Positions 22,651-34,022 are shown, numbered from the stretch's first letter. The stretch is DNA of 64,000 nt from Thelephora terrestris (GCA_015956445.1 WIUZ02000013.1:186001-250000); one strand, 5' to 3'. Numbers and translations: made by a program. Notes: generated from the sequence alone by a model not told the origin.

Positions 22651-23249
22651 TGAACTGTGTGGCAGAATGAGCTAGGGTTAGGGCACCGGGGATCATTCAT
22701 TGACCGGTTGTCCAGAGAGGTGTATGGTGGAATGAGCCCGAGTTAGGGTACCTCCGCCACCTCACATGCGGCGACAGGTTCATTGACGGCGGGTCGGAAT
22801 GGACGAAGGAACGCCGTTAGTGAAGTTGCACACGGTCGAAAATGGAAAGATAGGAGCCAAACTATGAACGGACCGTGGGGAAAAAGGATCTATAGAATGG
22901 ACGCAGGAGACGGAGTACAATGGCCCATGGGCCAACTTTTGATCGGGGCAAACTCGAGAGTCTAGACCGCCTCCCTTTCGGTCGCAGAGATATTGGACGT
23001 GCGTGTCGTTGTGGACTCGTCATATTCCACAAAGGCCTACCACACCAAAACATCCGCGGGCAGACGGATCTGTCTGCTGGTTGGAGACTGTATTTCTTGC
23101 GCGCGACTCCCTTCGATTCCGCTCTCGTTTTGATCTCGTTTTCGCTCCTGTTTAGGAAGCTTGAATCAGCGCACGAAGTATTATGGGCAGCAATCAGGAA
23201 ATAGCACCAAGATTTTGACCTTTGTTCCCGAAGAGCACTGAACAGAGGA

Positions 23250-23300
23250 GGCACTTTTATGGCAGGCCTACTAGTTGAACGTTCAATGGATAAATAGTGA
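23250..23300 (+). promoter_or_regulatory. Conserved core promoter of M3 with TATA-like box
   Basis: The block GGCAGGCCT...GAACGTTCAATGGATAAATAG, with the TATA-like GGATAAATAG at 23,288-23,297, is shared with M4, M5 and M6. In M6 the box sits only about 40 bp before the start codon; here the minisatellite leader moves it to about 220 bp. Confidence 0.65.
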
Positions 23301-23516
23301 ATCACCTTGGCTTTCTCTTCACCTACCCCGCCTTGCTCTTTACCTGCCACACAACATTCTTTTCACTTACTCCTCGACTCTCTTTTCACTTACTCCTCGA
23401 CTCTCTTTTCACTTACTCCTCGACTCTCTTTTCACTTACTCCTCGACTCTCTCTTCACCTACTCCTCGACTCTCTCTTCACCTACCCCTCGACTCTCTCT
23501 TCACCTACCCCTCGAC
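23300..23516 (+). repeat. Pyrimidine-rich 23-bp minisatellite leader of M3
   Basis: Tandem units of 23 bp of the type CTCTTTTCACTTACTCCTCG + ACT run without break up to the ATG at 23,517. About seven units are near-perfect and two or three more are degenerate at the left. The repeat lies between the TATA-like box and the start codon, so it should form most of the 5' leader. Confidence 0.85.
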
Positions 23517-24830
23517 ATGGCATACAACCAACTCACTTACCCTCCAGACATCGATTGTTTCACTAATGGTGATTATTCGGGCCTGTTGAGCAACTTCACC
23601 ATGAACAACTGTTCCATCACGAACAACATGGTGAAATTTTTGAACCTTACCGGGCAAAATTACAAGCCGTACTTGAACGCCTATTGTACATCCCCCCCGT
23701 CAAATGACAACTGTCCATTCGGGTTCTGCCCCAATTCTGATATTGCTGGCCTTTGGGTGAGAATTGCAAGTGAGTTGACTCCGAGTTCTCTGCGGCCGCG
23801 TTGCTGATAGTTTGCAAGATTACATCACTGGCTTTTGTATTGGTAAGCCGCCTTTGTGTGCACGTCTGATAAGGCAGCTTGGTTTACCTCTGCTTCTCAG
23901 CAATCATCATCTTCTATGCCCCAGACCGTATCAAAGAAGCATTCTGGTCGCAGGTACTCCTCACGTACTCCCTCCTGCTCACCTGCGGGTTATCGCTTCT
24001 TAAACATCAGCTGACCCGGTTCCACTCCATCGTCCTCCTCTGCATTGTATGCTCGCCCGGCAATGTCTATTTCGTAGGCTATGCTATCCGAGCCTTCTGG
24101 GGTACCCATCGTCTCGACGGAGTGCTCGGGAGGAAGCGATATGTGCGGCGGGCGATGGTATTCTTCGCCCTTACCGTCTGGATCGCAATCCTCATCCATG
24201 CTTATCTCCCACTACAAGACACCAAGTTTGTTCAACAGTCATGTAGTGGAGCTACTATTGTGGAAGCCTTCTTTCTCTGGTCTCCTTTTGTTTTAGCATG
24301 GGATTCGGCGAAGGGGGGGTCAGAGGGGATTCTGTTCTTGTTTACTCTTCTCGCAATACCAATCCTCGTCACCTTCGCCTGGTTCGTTGCAATCATCCGA
24401 AGGAGACGCGAAATCTGGGATTCTAACCGGTCGTTCTGCGCAGGGCTTGGCGAGATCTGGTATGTTCAGCACCGAATGTTTAACATAGGTTTAGCTCATC
24501 GAAGTTGACCCGCAGGAGGACTATAGTAAAAAATTATCCATTCCTCCTATTCTGTTCAGCCGTCGTGATCCCCACGGCGTACTGGATTTTAACCATCGAG
24601 CTTGGGGTTTTTGAGGAGAACGACGAAATTTCCTCCTTGACTTTCAGCCAAGTAGGTCTTGTTATCATCCTATTTGTTCTTTCCTGACGCGTCTGATTGA
24701 TCAGGTGCTTGCTATGTTCGCGGCGGTACCCCCGGTGATCGAGGTTGTTCCCTTGGTTCCTAGACTATGGGAATGGGTGATCACCTTGTCTTGGCTCGGG
24801 CGGGTTGTCAGGCATTCGAAGACCTTCTAA
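23517..24830 (+). CDS. M3: seven-transmembrane protein of the array family
   Basis: Predicted 365 aa; reference copy for the family. Exons: 23,517-23,769; 23,819-23,842; 23,901-24,459; 24,516-24,651; 24,705-24,830. N-terminal region 1-78 has no clear signal peptide, three N-glycosylation sequons (NFT 26, NCS 31, NLT 43) and cysteines at 14, 32, 57, 66 and 71, ending in CPFGFCPNSDIAG. Predicted TM segments are about 79-100, 108-126, 134-154, 177-196, 235-258, 285-306 and 323-345. The loops 2-3 and 4-5 face the same side as the N-terminus; Cys207 in loop 4-5 is invariant in the family. Arg/Lys-rich loops (GRKRYVRR; IIRRRREIW) and the tail RVVRHSKTF suggest those parts are cytoplasmic. The frame is intact. 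Function unknown; receptor-like by topology only. Confidence 0.85.
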
Positions 24831-25362
24831 CCGTCACTGAGCGACTTTTTTTAAAGGTTCTCGACCTAAGAGAAAGGCCGGAACTTCCATTTTGCACTCT
24901 CAAACTGCCCCTTGAATATGCCGTGGCGGTGACTTTGTAGAGGATTCTTGCCATTCTCACGAAACCCTGGCTGGCGAGGCTCTGTATTTTTACGGCACTC
25001 CTCTCATACCAGTAGTTGTAGTGTCCTGTAATCGTATTTATGCATCATCTGCTATTCCGGCGATACACGACAATTGTCTCCACGGGATTCTGATGGGAAT
25101 TAACTAATCTAAAGGCCTCCTCCCCTCTGCTGGGTCACGAACGGCGCGAATCTTGGGAACTAGCAGGTTCAAAGGCACAGGGAAATCGTGGACAGTTGGC
25201 AGTGATTTCTTGACCCACATGCTCCCGATGCCGGAAAGTGCAAGATCAACGTTCAACCGTGGGATTCGTTGAATCTTTGGCCCAGTGCTGTCGGGAGTCC
25301 AACGCAACCTCGCTTCCCTATCTTCCTCACCCAAATTTGTAGTACAGTCTGTACTACACCCG
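24831..25362. other. M3 downstream region and upstream flank of EAF7 pseudogene B
   Basis: Non-coding sequence shared with the corresponding interval after M4, M5 and M6 (for example CATCTGCTATTCCGGCGATA and TTTCTTGACCCACATGCTCC). It carries a single TCCTGTAATCGTATTTAT element that is amplified six-fold after M5. Confidence 0.55.
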
Positions 25363-26155
25363 ATGCCTTACAACTCGGAGAATTTTTACAACACTCCAGA
25401 AGCGGAGTCTCCCTCTCTCATTCCATAGTGCGCCCCAGATCCGTCGGACTTACCAACGCGTACATGTCAGCCATACGTCACTTCTTATACCGTGATATGG
25501 GGTTCAAGGTCTCTACGAAAGACCTTTGGGCCGAGTTGGGCCGACTTAAACGCTCTCGAGAATTGAGTGAGTTTTCTCCCGTGGTGTTCCGCAGCTCCTG
25601 CGTGGGATTGGCACGCAAGCCGTGTTGGCGTAGTCGTGGCTGACGAATCCATTCCTGACTTTCCACGGCTTTGCACGTGTAGAAGCTCAACGGCAATGAT
25701 CCCAACTCCGGCTCCAACTCCCCATCTTCCGACGAAAACCTCCAGGTACACCCAAGCTTCAAAGAAGTATCCAACCCGCCATCCGCTCAGGAAAAAAGCT
25801 ACGACTCCTACTTCGCGTTCCGACGCGTCAGATCCGCCTCGGCCACTCCGGCACCTTCACCTTCACCTCCGCCAGGTCCCACTAGGACCGGAAGCGCACC
25901 GGATTCCAGCATACGAGGGAGCGATGTGGGGAAGAAGCAGAGACATAAGGAGAAACTCAAGTTGGCTGGGTTGGACGACAGCGATAGCAGCGCTTTGACC
26001 CAGAGTGGGGATGAAGCGGAGGAGAGCTCACCTCCCCTGCAGGATCAACTGAAACCGGGAACAGAGGGTGATACGGAAGTGGGGGAGGATGGAAATGGCG
26101 GAACGTTCATCGCCTGGTGAGCCGGCCCTGACGCTTTGCTCATGCGGCATGTCTG
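25363..26155 (+). pseudogene. EAF7 pseudogene, copy B
   Basis: Starts like the family (MPYNSENFYNTPEAES) but loses one base in exon 1 relative to EAF7-A (the GAAGGCGAAGTC region reads GAAGCGGAGTC) and several bases near the end of exon 1 (YDLDALE is lost). Exon 2 begins after 25,680 and keeps the acidic segment SALTQSGDEAEESS, but a two-base deletion near 26,090 changes the frame. Exon 3 with the nuclear-localisation tail is missing because the copy runs into the inverted duplication at about 26,155. It shares the diverged motif SVGLTNAY with copies C-E instead of PVGIHRH. Confidence 0.8.
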
Positions 26156-28087
26156 ACCTGGTTCCTCAAGCAGTTCGGAGCATCCACTGTTCCCTTCACC
26201 GATCGCCTCGACGTTAAGGAAAAGGATCATCTTTCGGCGAGGTCACCCCTACCCACGGCAGCTCTGGGCTCTTTTATTTTCCCCAGAACGCGGGATCGCA
26301 CCCTCTCCCCCAAGCCATAGTAAGTAGCCGCTGCTAATTTAGACGCCCCTCTCTCCTCCGTTTCCTCATTTACAGATTCACTCCACCGTGGCTTGGTGGG
26401 CTCGTACTAGTCCCTGACGCTTCTGGGCCAGCGAGTCCTTGGGACACCTCAAATCTAGAATATCTTTGATTTTGCCGGTCCCAAGATTCGCGCTGTCGAT
26501 GATCTTTTCTCTGACAGTACTCTGTTACCTCCATCTAAGACGCGTTCGGGGACCGTTTTGCGATATCATACTCAACGTCATGAAGCCCAGGAGCCTACCC
26601 TCGTTCTGCTTCGCCGAGGTATTTTACGGGTTTGGGAGTGTTGTTGAATGACGATACCCTATTCGTGAGTGGAAACTTGGGTTCCATCCTCTTGGCAGAC
26701 TCTGGGTCCGACAACTCTGGGTTCACAGGATTCACGTGGTTCGTTCCTCCCTGCGCTCCGCGAAGTCGCACGCGACTGATACGTCTTCCAAGGACAGAGC
26801 TGTTTGGATGCCAGTACTAGGCGATCAAAACCCGTGGGGCTGGGACTGAGGCCTTCACAGCTAAATACCTAAACCGTGCGGTTTGCGTAAGTCCAAATGC
26901 CAACAAATATTCAAAGACAGCGTCACATAGAATTCTCTCCGCCCCCATCGGCCGGTCCTCCTTGGATCCGCGAAGATTTGGGAACGGGTGATGAGATTAC
27001 CGAGGCGAAATTGGATCAAGGGCGAATGATTTGATCGGACGCCAAACTGGTAAGGTCTCTCGAACCCAAGCCAGGACCCGGAACGCTGAGAACTTCAAAC
27101 AAAGGGGTGCCTTGAGTCGGGTGCCTTCCGTCCCAGTCCGGTCGCCATAAAGCCGCTGCCCAACCCTTTGACGATCGCACCCCAAGGCTCTCCGTTCAAA
27201 CATCTTACCCAACGCGGTTGCTCGACAGGCGGATTTACAACGCAGAACCTCGTTGTTTCCGCCGACATTTGCGTACGTTCCGTGGGTGACATCACGAAGT
27301 GACAGGCACCGATCGACGTCGGTGATCCGTTCCCGTCCTCTGCTTCCTGGCACGATCTCCACACCACCAGGCACCGCACAGAATGTCGCGAAGCCCAGTG
27401 GCCGAGATTTGTTCTATTCCGTTACATTCCTTAGGTTCACGCAACGAGCCCCTGCCCTTCTCCCTGATACCGCAAGGCGACACAAAGCGAACACCTCCGT
27501 CATGCCACTTGAACTGGCGATGAGTCTAGCGTGCGTTTACCCTTCTCCCTCCAACTTCACCTCAAATCGGTCAGATTGAGCCGCGCGTCTCTTGAGATGG
27601 TCGTTGGAAGCGCGATGATTGCGAAAAGAATGCACTGTACTTCCTCCGCCTGCGACAATCAGTCACTCCGGATTTGCGACCTGGTAATTGGGTTACTTAA
27701 GCCCAGGGGCGAACAGTGTGGATGAACGCCAAAATAGCACGACTTACAGAATTCAAACCAAGAACGGGGGCGCTGCGACTTGTCTTCTATTCAATCCCGG
27801 TGCTTGTGAGGCCATCGCCCACCCCCTTCGATCGCAGAAGATGTGGTTTACTGCCTGCGAATGATCATGAGTGTGTTTCTTGCTCTATATTCTCCTGGGG
27901 AAAATTCAGGCGACCCTCTGAGACTTTCTGCTTTCCCTAGGATACACAGTGAACTTTTTGTCACCTTAGGGACTATCAACGAACTCCCCTTGCCACGCGT
28001 CTTCTCGTTCCCTAGAAAGTAACCTGGAACTGGGACGGTCAAGGCCCAAGTCATGACACAAGAGGAAATTGTTTATCACGACGTACG
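26155..28087 (-). repeat. Inverted duplication, right arm
   Basis: Reverse-complement copy of 16,430-18,405. It replaces the 3' part of EAF7-B and the upper part of the spacer that other blocks have at this position. The join at about 28,087 returns, after some 80 bp, to ordinary M-gene upstream sequence (GGTACCTCCGCCACCTAACATGCGG). Confidence 0.8.
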
Positions 28088-28594
28088 CAAACCGTTCCTC
28101 CTCCACCTCTGAACTCGAGACTGGATTCCAGGCTAGGGTGTACTATGCCCGGGTTGGGTACCTCCGCCACCTAACATGCGGCGACAGGTTCATTGACGGC
28201 AGGTCAGACAGGACGAAGGAACGCCGTCGGTGAAGCCGCACACGGTCGAAAAACGAAGGACGGGAGCCAAACTCTGAATGGACCGTGGGGAAAAATGATC
28301 TAGAAATTCAATAGAATGGACGCGGAGTATGGGCTGACTTTCAGTGATCGAGCTGAGACCACCTCCCCTTCGGTCGTCGAGATCGCACAAAGGCCTGCAT
28401 CAAAACACCCACGGTCAGGCGGATCTGTCTGCCGGTTGGAGAGTGGATATCTTGCGCGCGACTCCCTTCCATTCCGCTCTCGTTTTGATCTCATTTTCGC
28501 TCCTGTTTAGGAAGCTTGAATCAGGCACGAAGTATTGTGGGCAGCAATGAGGAAATAGCACAAAAATCTCGACCTAAAGCACTGAACATGCGAG

Positions 28595-28645
28595 GCACTT
28601 TTATGGCAGGCCTGTTGGTGGAACGTTCAATGGATAAATAGCGAG
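28595..28645 (+). promoter_or_regulatory. Conserved core promoter of M4
   Basis: GGCAGGCCTGTTGGTGGAACGTTCAATGGATAAATAG, with the TATA-like box at 28,632-28,641. It matches the M3, M5 and M6 promoters. Confidence 0.65.
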
Positions 28646-28649
28646 TCAC

Positions 28650-28886
28650 CTCGACTTTCTCTTCACCTGCCTCCTCGACTTTCTTTCCACCTACCACCCA
28701 GCTTTCTTTCCACCTATCACCCAGCATTCTCTGCACCTAATCTTTGACTCTCTCTTCACCGACTCCTCGACTTTCTCTTCACCGACCCCTCGACTTTCTC
28801 TTCACCGACCCCTCAACTTTCTCTTCACCGACCCCTCAACTTTCTCTTCACCGACCCCTCAACTTTCTCTTCACCTACCCCTCTAC
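28650..28886 (+). repeat. Pyrimidine-rich 23-bp minisatellite leader of M4
   Basis: About ten 23-bp units, the last six close to TTTCTCTTCACCGACCCCTC + AAC, ending directly at the ATG. The unit sequence differs from that of M3 (CCGACCCC versus CTTACTCC), so the two arrays were homogenised separately. Confidence 0.85.
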
Positions 28887-30309
28887 ATGGCATCCGACCA
28901 GCCCACTTACCCTCCAGGGATCGATTGCTTTGTCTATTGGTATTATTCGGAGCCGTCGGACTTCACCATGAACAACTGTTCCATCACGAACAACATGGTG
29001 GACCTCACCGGGGGAGATAACACGTGGTACATGAACGCCTATTGTATATCCCCCCCGCCGAACGACGGCTGTCCGTTTGGGTTCTGCCCTAATCCTGATA
29101 TCGCTGGCCTTTGGGTGAGAATTGCAAGTGAGTTGACTCCGAATTCTCTGCGGCCGTGTTGTTGATAGTTTGCCAGACTATATTACCACCTTTTGTATTG
29201 GTAAGCCGCCCTTGTGTCCATGTGTGACAGCTTTGTTGACCTCCGCTTCTCAGCGATCCTCATTTTCCATGCCCCAGGCCGTGTCAAAGCCGCATTCTGG
29301 TCGCAGGTACTCCTCGCATACTCCCTCCTGCTCACTTGCGGGATATCGCTCCTTAAACATCAGTTGACCCGGTTTCACTCCATCGTCCTCCTCTGCATCG
29401 TATGCTCGCCCGTCAATGTTTATTTCGTATGCTACGCTATCCGAGCCTTCTGGGGCACCCACCATCTCGACACAGTGCTCGGGAGGAAGCAGTATGTGCG
29501 GCGGGCGATGGTGTTCTGCTCCGTTGCCGTCTGGATGGCGATCCTCGTCTATGCTTATGTCCCACGAGATTCCACCACGTTCGTTCAAGAATCATGTGGT
29601 GGAACTTCTTGGATGGAAGCCTTCTTTCTCTGGACTCCTTTTGTTTTGGCATGGACTTCGGCGAAGGCGGGGTCAGATGGGATTCCGTTCTTGTTTACTC
29701 TTCTCACGGTGCCGATCCTCATCACCTTCGCCTGGTTTGTCGCAATCATCCGAAGGAGACGCGAAATCTGGGGTCCAAGCCGGTCTTTCTGCGCAGGGCT
29801 TGGCGAGATCTGGTAAGTTCAGCACCGAATGTTTCACAAAGGTTTAGCTCATCGAAGTTGACTCGCAGGGGGACTACAGTAAAAAATTATCCATTCCTCC
29901 TATTCTGTTCCGCCGTCGTGATGCCCACGGCGTACTGGATTCTGACCATCGAGATTGGCATTGTTGGTCAGAACGACGAAATTTCCTCCTTGACGTTCAG
30001 CCAAGTAGGTCTTTTTGGCATCCTGTTTTATCCGTCCTTTGATTCCTGACGCATCTGGTTGATCAGGTGCTTGCTATGTTCGCGGCGGTACCCCCGGTGA
30101 TCGAGGTTGCTCCCTTGGTTCCTAGACTATGGGAATGGTTCATCACCTTTTCGTGGCTCGGACGGGTTATCAGGCATTCGAAGACCTTCTCACCGTCACA
30201 AGACGGCCTATTTTCAGGGTCCCCGATCGAAGAGAAAGGCCAGAACTTTCCCTTTGAATTACAAACTCCCCCTTTGCAGAGGATTCCTGCCGTTCTCACG
30301 AAACCTTAG
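28887..30309 (+). CDS. M4: seven-transmembrane protein with C-terminal extension
   Basis: Predicted 400 aa. Exons: 28,887-29,127; 29,177-29,200; 29,254-29,812; 29,869-30,004; 30,067-30,309. The core equals M3 in all exon lengths after exon 1. Exon 1 is shorter: residues around the second sequon are altered and FLN before LTGG is lost. The TM4-TM5 loop reads FVQESCGGTSWMEAFF. The codon where M3 stops (TAA after SKTF) is TCA here, so the protein continues for about 37 polar residues to a TAG, reading sequence that is 3' flank in M3 and M5. The extension is probably not functional but keeps the core intact. Confidence 0.8.
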
Positions 30310-30708
30310 CTGGCGAGGCTCTGGGATTTTTTTTACGGCACTCCTCTCATGCGAGTAGTCGTAGTGTCCTGTAATCGTATCTATTCACATAAGCGTCATC
30401 TGCTATTCCGGCGATACACGACGATTGTCTCCACGGGATTCTAGTTAGATCAAATAATCTAAAGATCCCCCCCTCTAGTGTATTGCGAACAGCACGAATC
30501 TTGGAAACTATCACAATCGAAGACGCAGGGGCGTTGTGGACAGTCACCTACAGTCACCAGTGATTTCTTGACCCACATGCTCCCAATGCCGGAAAGGGCA
30601 AGATCATCAATCAACTGTGGGATTCGTTGAATCGTTGGCCCGGTGCTGTCAGGAGTCCAACGCAACCTCGCTTCCCTATCTTCCTCATCCAAATCTGTAC
30701 TCCATTCG
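30310..30708. other. Downstream flank of M4
   Basis: Block-type flanking sequence with the TCCTGTAATCGTATCTATTC element and the TTTCTTGACCCACATGCTCC segment that precedes each EAF7 pseudogene. No gene seen. Confidence 0.5.
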
Positions 30709-31655
30709 ATGCCTTACACCTCGGAGAAAATTTACAACACTCCAGAGGCGAAGTCTCCCTCTCTCATTCCATAATGTGCACCACACCCATCGGACTCACC
30801 AACACGTACATCTCAGTCATACATGACTCCTTGTACCGTGATATTGGGTTCAAGTTCTCTACGAAAGACGTTTGGGCCAAGTTGGACTGACTTGGACGCT
30901 CTCGAGCATTCCGTGAGTTTTCTCCAGCGGTGTTCCCCAGCTCCTGCGTGGGATTGCCACGCAAACCGTGCTGGCGTGGTCGTGGCTGACCTCCTGACTT
31001 TCCACGTTTTTGTTTCCGGATGTGTAGGAGCTCAACGGCGATGATCCCAACTCCGGCTCCAACTCCCCATCTTCTGACGAAACCTTCGGATGCACCCAAA
31101 CTTCAAAGAAGTATCCAACCCATCCGCGCAAAAAAGCCACGACTCTTACTTCGCGTTCCGACGCGTCAGATCCACCTCAGCCACTCCAACACCTTCGCCT
31201 TCACCCCCACCAGGTCCCACTAGGACCGGGAGCGCACCGGATTCCAGCATACGAGGGAGGGATGTGGGGAAGAAGCGGGTGCATAAGGAGAAACTCAAAC
31301 TAGTTGGGTCGGACGATAGCAATAGCGGCGCTTTGACCCAGAGTGGGGATGAAGCGGAGGAGAGCTCACCTCCCCTGCAGGATCAACCGAAACCGGGAAC
31401 AGAGGGTGATACGGAAGTGGGGGAGGATGTGGAAATGGCGGAACGTTCATCACCTGGTGAGCCTTGATCTCCACCGCTGTGACCATTTGTGTCGGCCGCG
31501 TCGCTTTGCTCATGCGGCATATCTTCCACACAGAACCTGTGCCAGTCGTGAAACAGCCGAAAGCCCAGAAGACTGCTAAGAAAGGTGCTTCTGCTCGTAC
31601 TCGCTCAAGTGTAGCCGCTGCATTGTCTAGACCGACCAAGAAACGAAAGCGGTAG
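30709..31655 (+). pseudogene. EAF7 pseudogene, copy C
   Basis: Begins MPYTSEKIYNTPE, then loses one base in the AGGCGAAGTC region. A deletion of about seven bases relative to copy A removes the YDLDALE end of exon 1 and creates an early stop (WAKLD*). Exon 2 has a one-base deletion in the GACGAAAACCTCCAAGTG region (C: GACGAAACCTTCGGATG). Downstream of this, exon 2 and all of exon 3, including RPTKKRKR, are almost identical to intact copy A. The combination of a broken 5' half and a pristine 3' half points to recent exchange with copy A. Confidence 0.8.
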
Positions 31656-33450
31656 AGTGACAGGTGTGGCGCACTTGGACCGTTCGCCGCGCGTTGGTTC
31701 TACGAGCCGCGAACTACCCGTGCTTTTGTGAGGATGTCCGACGAGTCTTGGCTTCGCAGCGTCGTGAACGGGAACACGCCGTCGTCCGTACTCCATGTGA
31801 GTGACCGTGGAATTTGATCTCCCTCACAAACGTCGTCGCGGCGAGCGTTCTGCTGATCATCACCGTGCGACATGCCAGGTTGCTTTGTAATTGTACTGGT
31901 CTCTCTGCAATAATATTGACCCTGTTATGAGCAGCTCATTCAAGTGCGGTGTAGAGCCTGAAGCCTGAAGCTCCCTGGATCGCAAGTCCTGACCGATTAA
32001 AATCCAATAAGCCACGGGAAACCTGGCTCGCTCAACAGAGAGGCTTCTTTTCCTCCTACCCTCATGCTGTTTTGGTCTTGTGGTTCAATATGGCCCGGAC
32101 AGAGTGGATTTGGGGTGCAAACCGGCCGGTGATGGATATGTCCCTGACCGGTGACCAACAAAACATACCGCCACGCTCCAGTCAATGAGAGACGTTCAAT
32201 CACTTCGGGTGCATCCTTTGCACGTTCATTGGAAACGGACAAGGCGAAGGTGGATGTCGCCGGTCGTCGACCCCGATTCGGTAGTGTCACCTCGGTGTTA
32301 TCGATCGTTCCATGCAGCTTACCGCGCGGAAAATGCTGGCGATACGCAGCAACGGAGGAGGAAGGGGCACCTGGAGACCTTGAGTTTCACCAGAACAAAG
32401 GGGCAGACCGCGTGTGGGTGAGATGAATCCCGCCACGTTCGGAAGAAATCCACAAAATTGCGAGACAGATGGCCTTTGTGAAGCGAGATGACAACTTGAA
32501 GGGTGTACACCCGGTAACATTGTAAGTGATGCGAGAAACAGCTGGAAATATGCCGCCCAACCCTGACCCCACACATCCCCCGAATTGTCGTCTGTTGCTC
32601 GTGATGCACTTGTTATTCGACGGCCATTGTATGTGTGCGCACGAGCCGCGGTCCCTGAGACATTTTTGGAGGAACAGCGTGCTGCCAAACGCTTGCGCCA
32701 TCGGCCGCATCTTACACGTAAGCTTTCGTTTCTTGAAACGGCTGAGTACAAATTTCCTAACGAGTCGATAAGGGCTGCCATCTTTGTTGCCAACCGGGCA
32801 TATATGTCAAACATTTGCCGCGGTACTGGTCCCGTTTTATCTGAACGTACGTGATCTGGTCCCTTGTACATCCGATCTTTGGCTGTCTCCTTCGCTATGT
32901 CCCGTTTCCCTGTAATCCGCGCAGGTTTTTCTCCTGCGTGGAGGCACGGTGGCGGGCCATACCACGCGTCAGCGGTAGTGATTATCTGTCAATTTAAATT
33001 TTTCCATGTCAGCGGAGGCAAGCGGGGGACGTTGATCAGAACAGCCGCTGGGATGCAAGCTCACCTGTATCTGTCAGCTTCGTTCGCCACGTTACTGATC
33101 TCCAAGCAACAGCTCGGAAACCAAATCCTTTGCATTGCGAGCGACGACTATGTTTGAGCTCTTCTGAGGGAAGACGATAAGAGCATTCGCTGGGATACTG
33201 GTTCGCCTGTTTCTGCCAGCTTCACGCGCCACGCCACTCAACAGCTTGGATGCCGAATCCTTTCCATTGCGGGCGATTACTATGCTCGTGCCCTCTCAGA
33301 GGTGATGTCAGCTTGAGTGTATCTCGATGCAATGTACCGCGCCCTTTCAGCAATGTGGTGGCGGTGAAGATTAAGGGCAAGACCAGCGAACTGTATGGAA
33401 AAATGAGCTGGGGTTAGGGCACCGGGGATCATTCACCGACCGGTTGTCCG
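31656..33450. repeat. Array spacer R3
   Basis: Single copy of the spacer between EAF7-C and M5. From 31,656 to about 31,990 it follows the sequence after EAF7-A; from about 31,990 to 33,110 it follows R2 almost exactly; then it goes on to block-type M upstream sequence. No gene is supported. Confidence 0.75.
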
Positions 33451-33979
33451 TAAGGGTACTTCCGCCACCTTACATACGGTGACAGGTTCATTGACGGCGG
33501 GTCTGAAAGGACGAAGGAACGCCGTTGGTGAAGTCGCACACGGTCGAAAATGGAAAGATGGGAGCCGTACTATGAACGGACCGTGGGGAAAAACGATCTA
33601 CAGAATGGAGGCGGGAGACGGATTACAATGAGCCAACTTTTGATCGGGGCAAACATCGAGAGTCTAGACCGCCTTCAATCGAAAGTCTAGACCGCCTCCC
33701 TTTCGGTCGCAGAGATCATTGGACGTGCGTGTCATTGTGGACTCGTTACATCCCACAAAGGGCTGCATCAAAACACCCACGGGCAGATGGCTCTGTCTGC
33801 TGGTTGGAGACTGGATGTCTGGCGTGCGACTCCCTTCGATTCCGCTCTCGTTTGATCTCTGTTGCGCCCCTGTTTAGGAAGCTTGGATTAGCGCGCGAAG
33901 TATCATAGGCAGCAATCAGGAAATAGCACCAAGATTTTGACCTTTGTTCCCGAAAAGCACTGAATATGCGAAGCACTTT

Positions 33980-34022
33980 GATGGCAGGCTTGTTGGTGGA
34001 ACGTTCAATGGATAAATAGCGA
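33980..34022 (+). promoter_or_regulatory. Conserved core promoter of M5
   Basis: GGCAGGCTTGTTGGTGGAACGTTCAATGGATAAATAG, with the TATA-like box at 34,010-34,019. Same arrangement as M3 and M4. Confidence 0.65.

Larger units (their letters stand above)
19448..22740. repeat. Array spacer R with internal tandem duplication (R1, R2)
   Basis: A 3.3 kb spacer between EAF7-A and the M3 promoter. It contains two tandem copies of a unit of about 1.4 kb (R1 about 19,810-21,235; R2 about 21,240-22,650), recognisable by shared CAATATGGCCCGGACAGAG and AACATACCGCCACGCTCCAG. A third copy lies at 31,656-33,450, and shortened ones flank the Helitron and precede the RasGEF. Several frames of 80-194 codons stay open in more than one copy, but the copies are so similar that this says nothing about coding. 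No known domain was recognised. Confidence 0.75.

Noticed and set aside
23300-23516. Regular 23-bp repeats resembling a CRISPR array
   Set aside because: Units are contiguous with no unique spacers, the context is a eukaryotic gene leader, and no cas genes exist here. It is a minisatellite.
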